This document shows positions 48,794-56,665 of a stretch of 64,000 nt of DNA, piece by piece. This DNA comes from Pseudomonadota bacterium (GTDB lineage: Bacteria; Pseudomonadota; Alphaproteobacteria; Rhizobiales; Rhizobiaceae), in NCBI GenBank assembly GCA_023404095.1, contig JAEYDD010000062.1:62001-126000 (forward strand), given 5' to 3'. The position numbers and the translations under genes were made by a program. Under the pieces are notes generated by a model. That model was not told the DNA's origin. It ran no database searches and saw only the letters and a list, made by a program, of their open reading frames with translations. Numbering within the stretch: position 1 is the stretch's first letter; every line of letters starts with the position of its first letter.

Positions 48794-51352
48794 CTAAAGC
48801 TCGCGCAAAACGGGTGCCGCCTTCTGTCCAAGGACGCGCCAGGTGCCCGCTAGGCCGATGCCCACCGTCATCACAAGTGCGATCACCACCGTCATGACTG
48901 CAACGTCGGGCAGGAAGCTAGACGGCAGCGTCATGATCCGGCTGACGACGAACCAGGCGGCGATGCCGCCGGAGAAGAGCGCGAAGACGGCAGTGGCGAG
49001 GCCCAGCATCATGTATTCGTAACTGAAGGCGCGGATCAGCGTCGTTCGGGTGGCGCCGAGCGTCTTCAGCACCACCGCATCATGCGTCCGCGCCCGGTTT
49101 CCGGCCGCGAGCGCGCCGGCAAGGACCAGTACGGAGGCGATCAGCGCCACGGCGGCGGCGGCGCGTACCGCGGTGGCAAGCTGCCCCATCAGTTCGTTGA
49201 CGATGTCGAGCGCATCCTTCACCCGCACGCTGGTGATCGTTGGATAGGCGTTGGTGATCGCCCGCAGCGTGTTCGCCTCCTGCTCTGCGCTGGCCTCCGG
49301 ATCGATCATGGTCGCAAGCCAGGCATGTGGCGCGCCCGCGAAAGTGTTGGGCGAAAAGACCATGACGAAATTGATCGACAGCGATTCCCATTCGACATTG
49401 CGGAAGTTCGCAATGCGGGCGGTGATGTTGCGGCCCAGCACGTTGACGGTGACGGTGTCGCCGACCTTCAGGCCAAGCTCGCCCCCTTCCTCCGCGGAGA
49501 AGGAGACGAGCGGCTCGCCGGAATGGTCGGCCGGCCACCACTCGCCAGAAGCCAAGGTGGAGTTCTCCGGCAGGTTCTTGGCATAGGTGATGCCACGGTC
49601 GCCCTGGAGGACCCAGCGGCCGGAGGCCGGCACGTTGCGCCGCGAGACGTCTTCGCCGTTGAAGGCGGTGATCCTGCCGCGCAGCATCGGCACCTCGACG
49701 ATCTTGCCGTCGGGCATGTTGTCCGACAGCACCTTGCGGAAGCCGTCGAGGTCGTTTCGCTGGATATCGATGAAGAAGAAATTCGGCGCGCGTTCGGGCA
49801 GGCTGCCGGTCAGCTCGCGACGCAGATTGCCGTCGATCAATGTCAGGGTGACGAGCAGCGCCAGACCGAGGCCAAGGGACAGCACCACGGACGGCGTCAG
49901 CGCGCCGGGCCGGTGGATGTTGCCGATCGCAAGCCTGAGCGCTGGCGAATTGACCCGCGGCGCGCGCCGTGCGAGCGCGGTCACCAGATAGGCGACGAGC
50001 CGCAATACGACGAAGGCGAACGCGATCGCGCCCAGAAACACGAAGGCGATATAGCGGTCGTAGGCCGTCCAGACCGCGAGGCCGGCCAACGCCGCCAGGA
50101 ACAGACCGGCCCCGGCGATATAGGGCCATGCCGGTAACCGGGTGCGCTCGAAGCCCTGCTCGCGGAACAGCGCGGTTGCCGGCACTTCGCGCGCGTGGCC
50201 GAGCGGCATGACCGCAAAGGCAAGGGCCGTGATGAGGCCGAAAGCCGCCGCCAGCGCCAGAGCGCCGGGGTAAAGCGTGATCTGCGAGGGTACCGGGAGG
50301 ACACCCTCCAGGAAGCGCGTTGCGACGATGGGAATGATTGCGCCGAGCACGAGGCCGACGGCGATGCCGATCACGGCGATCAGGACGATCTGAATGAGAT
50401 AGATCGCCGAAATCAGTCGCGCGGGCGCGCCCAGGCACTTGAAAGTCGCGATCACGCCGCGTTTGGTCTCGAGGTAGGCGCGCACGGCATTGGCGACACC
50501 GACGCCGCCGACGATCAGCGCCGTGAGGCCGACCAGCGTCAGGAACTGGGAAAAGCGCGTGATGTTGTTGGTCAGCGAGGGGGTGGCATTGTTGCTGGCG
50601 CGGATGGACCAGCCGGCGGACGGAAAAGCCTTTTCCGCCGCCTTGCGGATGTCGGACAGTTTTTTCTCATCCGGCTGGTCGATGCGGATCTTGTACTGGT
50701 TTTCCACGAGGCTGCCCGTCTGCACCAGGCCGCTTGCAGCAAGCGCTTCGCCGGACACCATCAGGCGTGGCGCGAGGCCGAATCCGTCGGAGAGGGCATC
50801 GGGTTCGCTGTCGATCGTGGCCATGATCCTGACGCGCGCATTGCCGAGAAGCAGGTCGTCGCCCACGCGGATTCCGAGGCGCTCCAGCAGCAGGGGGGCC
50901 GCGAGGGCACCGAACCTCTCGCCGTCTCTGGCAAGCAGATCGGCGGTGGGGGCGGCGGGCGTGGTTTCGAGCGTTCCGTAGAGAGGATAGGCCCCGTCGA
51001 CGGCCTTGAGCTCCACCAACGCCTGGTCGGACCCGTCCGGCAGGCGCGCCATCGAGCGCAGTCCGGCCGATACCGCAACCTCGCCGAGGCGGTCGAGATA
51101 GGCACGCTCCTCGGCCGTCGCCACACGGTTTCTCAGCTGGAAGCGGAGATCGCCGGCTAGGAGCGACTGCCCCTGCGTCTCGATCAAACTGCTGATCGCG
51201 CTGGACACAGAGTTGACGCCGGCGATCGCCGCAGTCCCCAGCGCAATGCAGGCGAGGAAGATGTAGAAGCCGCGAAGGCCACCGCGCATCTCGCGCAGAG
51301 CCAGCCGAAAGGCCAGAGGCAGCCAGACCGCGCGGGACGATGCCCCCCTCAT
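48794..51352 (-). CDS. ybbP: ABC transporter permease YbbP (FtsX-like)
   Basis: Large membrane protein of 852 residues with two FtsX-type halves: an N-terminal anchor near 20-45, a periplasmic domain, then helices near 265-440 and a second helical set at the C-terminus (about 715-850). It is the YbbP component of the YbbAP export complex. The gene overlaps ybbA (ATGA at 51349-51352), and tesA is divergent; in E. coli YbbAP and TesA act together on hydrophobic compounds. The precise substrate is unknown. Confidence 0.88.
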   Translation of the reverse strand: MRGASSRAVWLPLAFRLALREMRGGLRGFYIFLACIALGTAAIAGVNSVSSAISSLIETQGQSLLAGDLRFQLRNRVATAEERAYLDRLGEVAVSAGLRSMARLPDGSDQALVELKAVDGAYPLYGTLETTPAAPTADLLARDGERFGALAAPLLLERLGIRVGDDLLLGNARVRIMATIDSEPDALSDGFGLAPRLMVSGEALAASGLVQTGSLVENQYKIRIDQPDEKKLSDIRKAAEKAFPSAGWSIRASNNATPSLTNNITRFSQFLTLVGLTALIVGGVGVANAVRAYLETKRGVIATFKCLGAPARLISAIYLIQIVLIAVIGIAVGLVLGAIIPIVATRFLEGVLPVPSQITLYPGALALAAAFGLITALAFAVMPLGHAREVPATALFREQGFERTRLPAWPYIAGAGLFLAALAGLAVWTAYDRYIAFVFLGAIAFAFVVLRLVAYLVTALARRAPRVNSPALRLAIGNIHRPGALTPSVVLSLGLGLALLVTLTLIDGNLRRELTGSLPERAPNFFFIDIQRNDLDGFRKVLSDNMPDGKIVEVPMLRGRITAFNGEDVSRRNVPASGRWVLQGDRGITYAKNLPENSTLASGEWWPADHSGEPLVSFSAEEGGELGLKVGDTVTVNVLGRNITARIANFRNVEWESLSINFVMVFSPNTFAGAPHAWLATMIDPEASAEQEANTLRAITNAYPTITSVRVKDALDIVNELMGQLATAVRAAAAVALIASVLVLAGALAAGNRARTHDAVVLKTLGATRTTLIRAFSYEYMMLGLATAVFALFSGGIAAWFVVSRIMTLPSSFLPDVAVMTVVIALVMTVGIGLAGTWRVLGQKAAPVLREL

Positions 51353-52065
51353 GCCGTCACCCGCTTGCCTGTGGGAGCGTCCGACGTTTCAACGGCGTCG
51401 ACGATCTGCCCGGACCGCATGCGGACCTGTCGACCGCAGCGTGCGGCGAGAGCCGGATCGTGGGTGACGAGCACAAGCGTCATGCCGCGTCGCGCCTGTT
51501 CGGCGAAGAGCAGGTCGGAGATCTGGCGGCCGGTGTCGCCGTCGAGGTTGCCGGTCGGCTCGTCGGCGATCAGCAGCCTCGGTTGTGGTGCAAGGGCGCG
51601 CGCGATCGCGACGCGCTGCTGCTCGCCGCCGGAGAGCTGGCCGGGATAGTGTGAAAGTCGCTGGCCCAGGCCCACGGCCTCGAGCTCCTTGCGCGCAATC
51701 TCGAAGGCATCGCGGACATTGGCGAGTTCAAGCGGGACCGCGACGTTTTCAAGTGCGGTCATATTGGGAATGAGATGGAATGACTGAAAGACGATGCCGA
51801 TGTTGCGGCCGCGGAAATCGGCAACCTGGTCCTCGCTCATCCTGTGCAGGGCGCCTCCGCCGATCGTGATCTCACCGGCGTCGAGGCGTTCCAATCCGGC
51901 CAGAACCATCAGCAGCGTGGATTTCCCCGATCCCGACGGGCCGACGATGCCGACCGATTCGCCGACTGCGATCGAAAGGTCGATTTGTTTCAGCACGTGC
52001 ACCGAAGCGGCGTCTTGCCCCAGCGTGAGGTCGGCCTTTTTGAGATCGATGATGGTTTCGCCCAC
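51349..52065 (-). CDS. ybbA: ABC transporter ATP-binding protein YbbA
   Basis: MacB/LolD-type ATPase of 238 residues. Walker A GPSGSGKST, signature LSGGEQQRVAIARAL, Walker B LLIADEPTGNLD and the late VTHDPALAARC are in place. It partners YbbP, whose gene overlaps its stop, and is divergent from tesA with 133 bp between that contain a GC-rich hairpin. Confidence 0.92.
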   Translation of the reverse strand: MGETIIDLKKADLTLGQDAASVHVLKQIDLSIAVGESVGIVGPSGSGKSTLLMVLAGLERLDAGEITIGGGALHRMSEDQVADFRGRNIGIVFQSFHLIPNMTALENVAVPLELANVRDAFEIARKELEAVGLGQRLSHYPGQLSGGEQQRVAIARALAPQPRLLIADEPTGNLDGDTGRQISDLLFAEQARRGMTLVLVTHDPALAARCGRQVRMRSGQIVDAVETSDAPTGKRVTA

Positions 52066-52101
52066 GAAAATCTATCCTATATCTTGATGCAATGCGGGAT
52101 C

Positions 52102-52120
52102 GGCCGGGAACTGCCCGGCC
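52102..52120. repeat. GC-rich hairpin between ybbA and tesA
   Basis: GGCCGGG/CCCGGCC with a 5-nt loop, in the divergent promoter region. It may be a regulator site or a structured leader; nothing further can be said. Confidence 0.5.
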
Positions 52121-52198
52121 CGCGGACGCCGAATTCACGCACCTTACCCCAGGCGGTTCCGGACTGCGGAGCTGCGTCAGCAACTTAGGATCAGGGAA

Positions 52199-52843
52199 AT
52201 GCCGTTTAAAGCCACTCACGGAATTTTCATCGCCGTCGCGCTTGCAATGTTTGCGCTGGTGCGCCCGGCTGCCGCCGAGCCGGCACAGATCGTCGGCTTC
52301 GGCGACAGCCTGATGGCGGGCTATGAGCTTCCGGCCGAGGCGGCGTTCCCGGTGCAACTGGAACGGGCGCTGAAGGAGAAGGGGCTGGACGTCGCCATTG
52401 CCAATGCCGGCGTATCGGGCGACACGACATCGGGTGGGCTCGCACGCATCGAGTGGTCGGTGCCGGAGGGGACGAAGGCAGTGATCCTGGAACTGGGCGC
52501 CAATGATGCCCTGCGCGGCATTGCCCCTGAACAGACGGAACAAAACCTCGACAAGATGGTTTCCGATCTCAAGAAACGTGGGATTGCCGTCTTGCTCGTC
52601 GGCATGTTCGCTCCGCCGAACATGGGATCGGAATATGCCGAACGCTTCAACGGCATCTACGAACGGATCGCAGAAAAGCACCAAGTCCCGCTCTATCCGT
52701 TCTTCCTCGACGGGGTCGTGACCCATGCCGATTTGCAGCTCGACGATGGGATGCATCCGAACGAAAAGGGCGTATCCGTGATGGTCGAAAAGATGCTGCC
52801 GACGATTGAGCAGTTTCTAAAAAGCCTGGGGGTAAGCGGCTAA
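52199..52843 (+). CDS. tesA: Periplasmic GDSL esterase/thioesterase TesA
   Basis: Secreted SGNH-type hydrolase of 214 residues (thioesterase I/lysophospholipase L1-like). Signal peptide MPFKATHGIFIAVALAMFAL... is cut near 26 (AAA). Catalytic Ser37 lies in GFGDSL; the oxyanion Gly and Asn are in GANDALR, and Asp183 and His186 are in DDGMHPN. It is divergent from ybbAP, the usual genomic partner. Releases acyl chains from thioesters or lysolipids. Confidence 0.94.
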   Translation: MPFKATHGIFIAVALAMFALVRPAAAEPAQIVGFGDSLMAGYELPAEAAFPVQLERALKEKGLDVAIANAGVSGDTTSGGLARIEWSVPEGTKAVILELGANDALRGIAPEQTEQNLDKMVSDLKKRGIAVLLVGMFAPPNMGSEYAERFNGIYERIAEKHQVPLYPFFLDGVVTHADLQLDDGMHPNEKGVSVMVEKMLPTIEQFLKSLGVSG

Positions 52844-52930
52844 GGGTTTTCGCGGGTGCGAAATTGGAGTTGCGCAGAGGGGTAATGCGTGATTCCCTGA
52901 GCATACGACCACAGATTCGGGGAGCTCGCC

Positions 52931-53512
52931 ATGCCGAGACTTTTTGTTGCCCTCGAAGTGCCGCGTAATGCCGCCATGAGCCTTTCTTTGCTCCGTGGGG
53001 GGCTTCCGGGAGCCCGCTGGATCGATGTCGAGAACTTTCACATCACATTGCGGTTCATCGGCGACATCGACGGTCGCACTGCCGATGAGGTGGTCGACCG
53101 GCTCGATCGCATCGAAAGGCCTGAGTTCCAGCTGTCGCTGTCGGGCGTCGGATCCTTCGGCTCGAAGAAGCCGCACTCCATCTATGCCGGCGTGACGCCC
53201 GCTCCGGAAATGTATGCGTTGCAGGCGGAGATAGAGCGTATCTGCCAAAGGCTCGGCCTTCCCGCCGATCCGAGGAAATTCACCCCGCACGTCACGCTTG
53301 CCCGTCTGCGGAGCGCTCGCCTTGACGATGTGGTCGGCTATCTTTCCGGGCGCGGCAACTTCTTCTCGTCGCCTTTCATGGTGAACCGCTTCGTTCTGAT
53401 GTCCTCGAAGGAATCGGTCGGCGGCGGTCCCTATGTGACGGAGGAAGTCTTCCCGCTCTACGAGAGCGGATCGTCGCTCGGTCCCGCGACCATGGTCGCG
53501 CATCCGCGGTAA
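52931..53512 (+). CDS. thpR: RNA 2',3'-cyclic phosphodiesterase (LigT family)
   Basis: Cytosolic 2H-phosphoesterase of 193 residues. The two catalytic H-x-T-x motifs are HITL (in NFHITLRF, near 40) and HVTL (in FTPHVTLAR, near 121). Members hydrolyse 2',3'-cyclic phosphate ends of tRNA fragments. The gene's last 55 bases overlap the 3' end of the convergent phosphatase gene, so both stops lie inside the other frame. Confidence 0.93.
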   Translation: MPRLFVALEVPRNAAMSLSLLRGGLPGARWIDVENFHITLRFIGDIDGRTADEVVDRLDRIERPEFQLSLSGVGSFGSKKPHSIYAGVTPAPEMYALQAEIERICQRLGLPADPRKFTPHVTLARLRSARLDDVVGYLSGRGNFFSSPFMVNRFVLMSSKESVGGGPYVTEEVFPLYESGSSLGPATMVAHPR

Positions 53513-53937
53513 AGCAGACGATAGACCGCCTCGAAATCGGCATGCCCGCCGAAATAGGGGTCCGGCACGTCACCGGCCGCGCCGAGCGCATGGCTGCAGA
53601 AAAGCGCGATGGTGGCGCGGCTGCCCTCAGGCGCAAGCTCGCGCAGCGCCTTCAGGTTGCTGCTGTCCAGCGCCAGGATAAGGTCGAACCGATCGAAGTC
53701 GTCTTTCGCAACCTTTCTTGCCTTCAGCTTCGAGATGTCGACGCCATGGCCGGCGGCGACCGAAATGGCGCGCCGGTCAGGCGGATCGCCGATATGCCAA
53801 GCACCCGTTCCGGCGGAATCGATGACGAAATCGTGATGGCGGCCCTCTTTTTCGACCAAATGGCGCAGAATCCCCTCCGCCAGTGGAGAGCGGCAGATGT
53901 TGCCGAGGCAGACGAAGAGGATGGAACGCTGGACCAA
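53458..53937 (-). CDS. Low-molecular-weight protein tyrosine phosphatase
   Basis: Cytosolic phosphatase of 159 residues. The P-loop V-C10-LGNICR16-S binds phosphate; Cys10 is the nucleophile and Arg16 the phosphate contact, with the general acid Asp127 in DPYFGG. Members dephosphorylate tyrosine kinases or arginine residues of exopolysaccharide or stress systems. Its 3' end overlaps thpR by 55 bp. No kinase gene is adjacent. Confidence 0.93.
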   Translation of the reverse strand: MVQRSILFVCLGNICRSPLAEGILRHLVEKEGRHHDFVIDSAGTGAWHIGDPPDRRAISVAAGHGVDISKLKARKVAKDDFDRFDLILALDSSNLKALRELAPEGSRATIALFCSHALGAAGDVPDPYFGGHADFEAVYRLLYRGCATMVAGPSDDPLS

Positions 53938-54007
53938 TCGAGCCTCCGAAGATGAAGGCGGGCAAATTATCTGCTAAGACGGAAGCCCGCAACGGAGGAT
54001 GTCGTCG

Positions 54008-54307
54008 ATGAAGCACGAGAAGCTCAGCACCGAAGCCATCACGTCCAGTCTCGACGTACTCGAGGGCTGGAAGCTGGAGGACGACGGTCTTGCCATTGCC
54101 AAATCGTTCAAGTTCAAGAATTTCGGCGCCGCATTCGCGTTCATGACGGAGGTCGCCCAGGCCGCCGAGCGGCTCGATCATCATCCCGAGTGGTTCAACG
54201 TCTACAATCGTGTCGATGTGCGCCTGACGACCCATTCGGCCGGCGGTGTCACGGCGCTCGATTTCCGGTTGGCCGAAGCGATGGAGAAGGCAGCCCGCGT
54301 CCATTAA
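54008..54307 (+). CDS. phhB: 4a-hydroxytetrahydrobiopterin (pterin-4a-carbinolamine) dehydratase
   Basis: Small enzyme of 99 residues that regenerates pterin after phenylalanine hydroxylation and acts as cofactor of some regulators. Signature residues are FMTEVAQAAERLDHHPEWFNVYNRVDVRLTTHSAGGVT, with the paired HH and W of the active site. I chose ATG 54008: GGAGG at 53994-53998 abuts the upstream ATG 53999 but is 9 nt from 54008. No phenylalanine hydroxylase lies in the window. Confidence 0.93.
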   Translation: MKHEKLSTEAITSSLDVLEGWKLEDDGLAIAKSFKFKNFGAAFAFMTEVAQAAERLDHHPEWFNVYNRVDVRLTTHSAGGVTALDFRLAEAMEKAARVH

Positions 54308-54320
54308 AATGCCTGGCCCG

Positions 54321-54352
54321 GGGAATGCTTGCGACGCGGAGGCGTCATTCCC
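54321..54352 (+). other. Bulged hairpin after phhB
   Basis: GGGAAT/ATTCCC with inner GACGC/GCGTC (4-nt loop) and a 6-nt bulge, 14 bp past the phhB stop. No T-run follows, so terminator function is only possible. Confidence 0.4.
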
Positions 54353-54414
54353 ATATCATTATGGGTGGTGATCATGGACGTTTGGCCGTGAGGTCAGTGT
54401 GACGGAGTGTCGGA

Positions 54415-54798
54415 ATGGACGAAGTGAAGATCGGAGAGATTCTGTTGCCTGGCGACGACGAGGAGCAGGAAGGGCAGCGCCAGCGTGTCCGCAAACGCTT
54501 CTGGCCCGTGCTGAAGCGTGCCATCCGGCAGATCCCGTTCAGCCGCGATCTCGTGGCCGCCTATTTCTGCGCCCTTGATCCGCGTACCCCGGCGCGCGTG
54601 CGCGGCATCCTGCTGGCCGCACTGGCCTACTTCGTCCTGCCGATCGATGGAATCCCGGATTTTCTCGCCGTTGTCGGCTTTTCCGACGACATTGCGGTTC
54701 TGACGGCGGCGTTTGCCGCCATTCGTGGACATGTCCGAGAGGACCACTACGCCTCGGCTGACCGGGCGATGATGGATGGCCTGCAGGACGCCGTCTGA
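54415..54798 (+). CDS. DUF1232 (YkvA-like) membrane protein
   Basis: Protein of 127 residues with the DUF1232/YkvA pattern: AYFCALDPRTPARVRGILLAALAYFVLPIDGIPDFL, containing one or two membrane segments, followed by GFSDDIAVLTAAF. The product's function is unknown; homologues are small membrane proteins often in transport or envelope contexts. It stands alone between phhB and the IalB-like gene. Confidence 0.9.
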   Translation: MDEVKIGEILLPGDDEEQEGQRQRVRKRFWPVLKRAIRQIPFSRDLVAAYFCALDPRTPARVRGILLAALAYFVLPIDGIPDFLAVVGFSDDIAVLTAAFAAIRGHVREDHYASADRAMMDGLQDAV

Positions 54799-55137
54799 CC
54801 GCCTCAGTCACCTCGTTGTTCCTCGCTTACCAAAGGCGTGCAGGCTCTGGGGAGCGGGCATTTCTGCCGCCGATGAAGACTGTCAAACTCTTGCCCGAAT
54901 CTTTGTGAACACCATCATGCGATGGGATGGGCTTTTTCACCGGCGACTGGGCGGCCCGGACTCTGAATGCTGAAGCAATTTGCGTTGTCGAGGCGTTCAT
55001 AGTAACCGCGGGGTCAACGAATTGAGCATCCGTTGACGTTTTGGTAACCAGAATTAAGTCAAATTAAATCAAATCGTGGCCATGCGAAGGCCACGTCCGC
55101 GTCCGGGCGACGATAGCAAGACAATCGGCAGGGAATC
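54799..55137. other. Leader and promoter region of IalB-like gene
   Basis: About 339 bp without a supportable gene. It has an AT-rich stretch with TAAATCAAAT-type repeats (about 55050-55075) and a perfect 7-bp hairpin CGTGGCC/GGCCACG at 55075-55095, 43 bp upstream of the IalB-like ATG. The first half shows nothing I can name. Confidence 0.4.
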
Positions 55138-55641
55138 ATGTTTGTAAGAAAGATCGCAACCGCACTCACCTTCGTCGCAGCAACCGCCGGCGTTGCTCTG
55201 GCGCAGTCACCGACGCGCATACAGCAATTCAATGCGTGGGGCGCCTACTCCTACCAGTCCAGCAACGGCAAGGTCTGCTACGTCCTGTCCGTCCCGAAGG
55301 AAAAGGCCCCGGCCGGCGTCGACCATGGCGATATCTTCTTCCTCGTGTCGCAACGCCCGGGCCAGAATATCTCCTACGAGCCGCAGGCGATGATGGGTTA
55401 TCCGCTGCAGGACAACTCCAAGGTCAACGTCGTCATCGACGGCCGCACCTTCGTCATGTTCACCAAGGGCAATTCCGCCTGGGTCGAAAACGCCGCCGAG
55501 GAACCAGCACTGGTCGCGGCGATGAAGTCGGGCAAGGACATGTCGGTCAAGGCGACCTCCCGCCGTGGCACCGGCACCTCCTACTCCTATTCGCTATCGG
55601 GCATCTCCGCGGCGCTGAAGCAGATCGAAGGCTGCAAGTAA
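55138..55641 (+). CDS. IalB-like (invasion-associated locus B) secreted protein
   Basis: Exported protein of 167 residues, signal peptide MFVRKIATALTFVAATAGVA with cleavage near residue 22 (ALAQ). The mature region with YSYQSSNGKVCYVLSVPKEK and FFLVSQRPGQNISYEPQAMM is the IalB domain first seen in Bartonella. In free-living rhizobia these are small periplasmic proteins of unknown job. A terminator follows. Two Cys (in KVCYVL and EGC) could form a disulfide. Confidence 0.88.
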   Translation: MFVRKIATALTFVAATAGVALAQSPTRIQQFNAWGAYSYQSSNGKVCYVLSVPKEKAPAGVDHGDIFFLVSQRPGQNISYEPQAMMGYPLQDNSKVNVVIDGRTFVMFTKGNSAWVENAAEEPALVAAMKSGKDMSVKATSRRGTGTSYSYSLSGISAALKQIEGCK

Positions 55642-55664
55642 GCGCCTTTTCGACCCACCATGAC

Positions 55665-55698
55665 AAAGGGCTGGTCGTTTCACGACCGGCCCTTTTGC
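55665..55698 (+). terminator. Terminator of the IalB-like gene
   Basis: A 14-pair stem (one G-T wobble) with a 3-nt loop begins 24 bp past the stop; the downstream TTTTGCTTTC supplies the T-run. It also lies between two convergent genes. Confidence 0.85.
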
Positions 55699-55764
55699 TT
55701 TCTGAGATATCGGGGGCGAACCATCTGGCGTCGGCAGCGGATTCCGCGCCCGCCGGTCCGTCGT

Positions 55765-56343
55765 TCAGCCCAGATTGTCGAGCTTCGATTGCAGCGCGCG
55801 AAGCTGCTCCTTCAGTTCGTCGATATCTTTTGCCTCCGCCTTCTTGGTTTCCTTCGTCTGCGGCGCGTTCATGAAGGGCGAGAACATCTGCATCGCCTTG
55901 TGGAACATCTCGGTGTTGCGGCGAACCTGCTCCTCGACGAGCTGTATCGGCATCTGCAGGTTCTTGCCGAGAGGCGTGTCGCCGAAGGCCTTGTTGATCT
56001 GCTCACGCATCTGCGACTGCTGCTCGGTGAACGCCTGCATCGAGTGCTCGAGATAGCTCGGCACGACCATCTGCATCTGATCTCCGTAGAAGCTGATCAA
56101 CTGCCGCAGAAAGGAGATCGGCAGGAGCGTGTTGCCCGTCTTCGATTCCTGCTCGAAAATGATCTGGGTGAGAACCGAATGGGTGATGTCCTCTCCCGAC
56201 TTCGCGTCCTGGACGATGAAGTTCTCCCCCTTCTTCACCATCACCGCGAGATCGTCGAGCGTGACGTAGGTGCTCGTTCCGGTATTGTAGAGGCGCCGGT
56301 TCGCATATTTCTTGATCGTGATCGGACTGTCGTTCTTGGCCAT
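55765..56343 (-). CDS. phaR: Polyhydroxyalkanoate synthesis repressor PhaR
   Basis: Transcription regulator of 192 residues. The conserved N-terminal DNA-binding region TIKKYANRRLYNTGTSTYVTLDDLA and the following PHB_acc domain (QMQMVVPSYLEHSMQAFTEQ) are the PhaR/AniA signature; the C-terminus is a coiled coil. It senses PHB granules and represses phasin and pha genes. I chose the ATG at 56343 with GAGGAG upstream. It is divergent from phaA, with inverted repeats in between. Confidence 0.93.
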   Translation of the reverse strand: MAKNDSPITIKKYANRRLYNTGTSTYVTLDDLAVMVKKGENFIVQDAKSGEDITHSVLTQIIFEQESKTGNTLLPISFLRQLISFYGDQMQMVVPSYLEHSMQAFTEQQSQMREQINKAFGDTPLGKNLQMPIQLVEEQVRRNTEMFHKAMQMFSPFMNAPQTKETKKAEAKDIDELKEQLRALQSKLDNLG

Positions 56344-56665
56344 CTGGGTCTCCTCATCCCCGTGTTCCAATCGCTCTGTGCGTTTCGAGTATCCTCAAAA
56401 AAACACGGCATAACAAACCCTTTGTGCGTTGCGGTGAAAAAATGCTGCGCAATATGCGCAGCCTGCGCGCAGCATCGGCCGCAATAGCGCCGAATGGCCG
56501 GACAAGCCGTTTGACTCTCCCCCAAAGCTTTGCCAGTTTTGCCTTGAGGCGATTGCCGAAACAGATGGCCGCTCGGCCGGACCGGTAATCGGAAGGGCAT
56601 GCCAAGCCCATGCGGCGAGTACACGCCGCGGGTGGAAATGCGACCCAGATCTTGAGGAGACCCCC
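56344..56665. promoter_or_regulatory. phaR-phaA divergent regulatory region
   Basis: 322 bp with no gene. It contains two adjacent palindromes about 100 bp upstream of phaR: GCTGCGCA-ATA-TGCGCAGC (56444-56462) and CTGCGCGCAG (56463-56472). CTGC/GCAG half-sites are what PhaR proteins bind in Rhodobacter and Paracoccus, although the reported spacing is 3-4 bp; operator function here is therefore a candidate only. No promoter core was assigned. Confidence 0.45.

Noticed and set aside
54776..54973. Short open frame after DUF1232
   Set aside because: No ribosome site or conserved product; overlaps the DUF1232 end.
55054..55067. TTAA-6 nt-TTAA pair resembling a CtrA site
   Set aside because: CtrA sites need a 7-nt spacer and a following C; one base short, so left unassigned.
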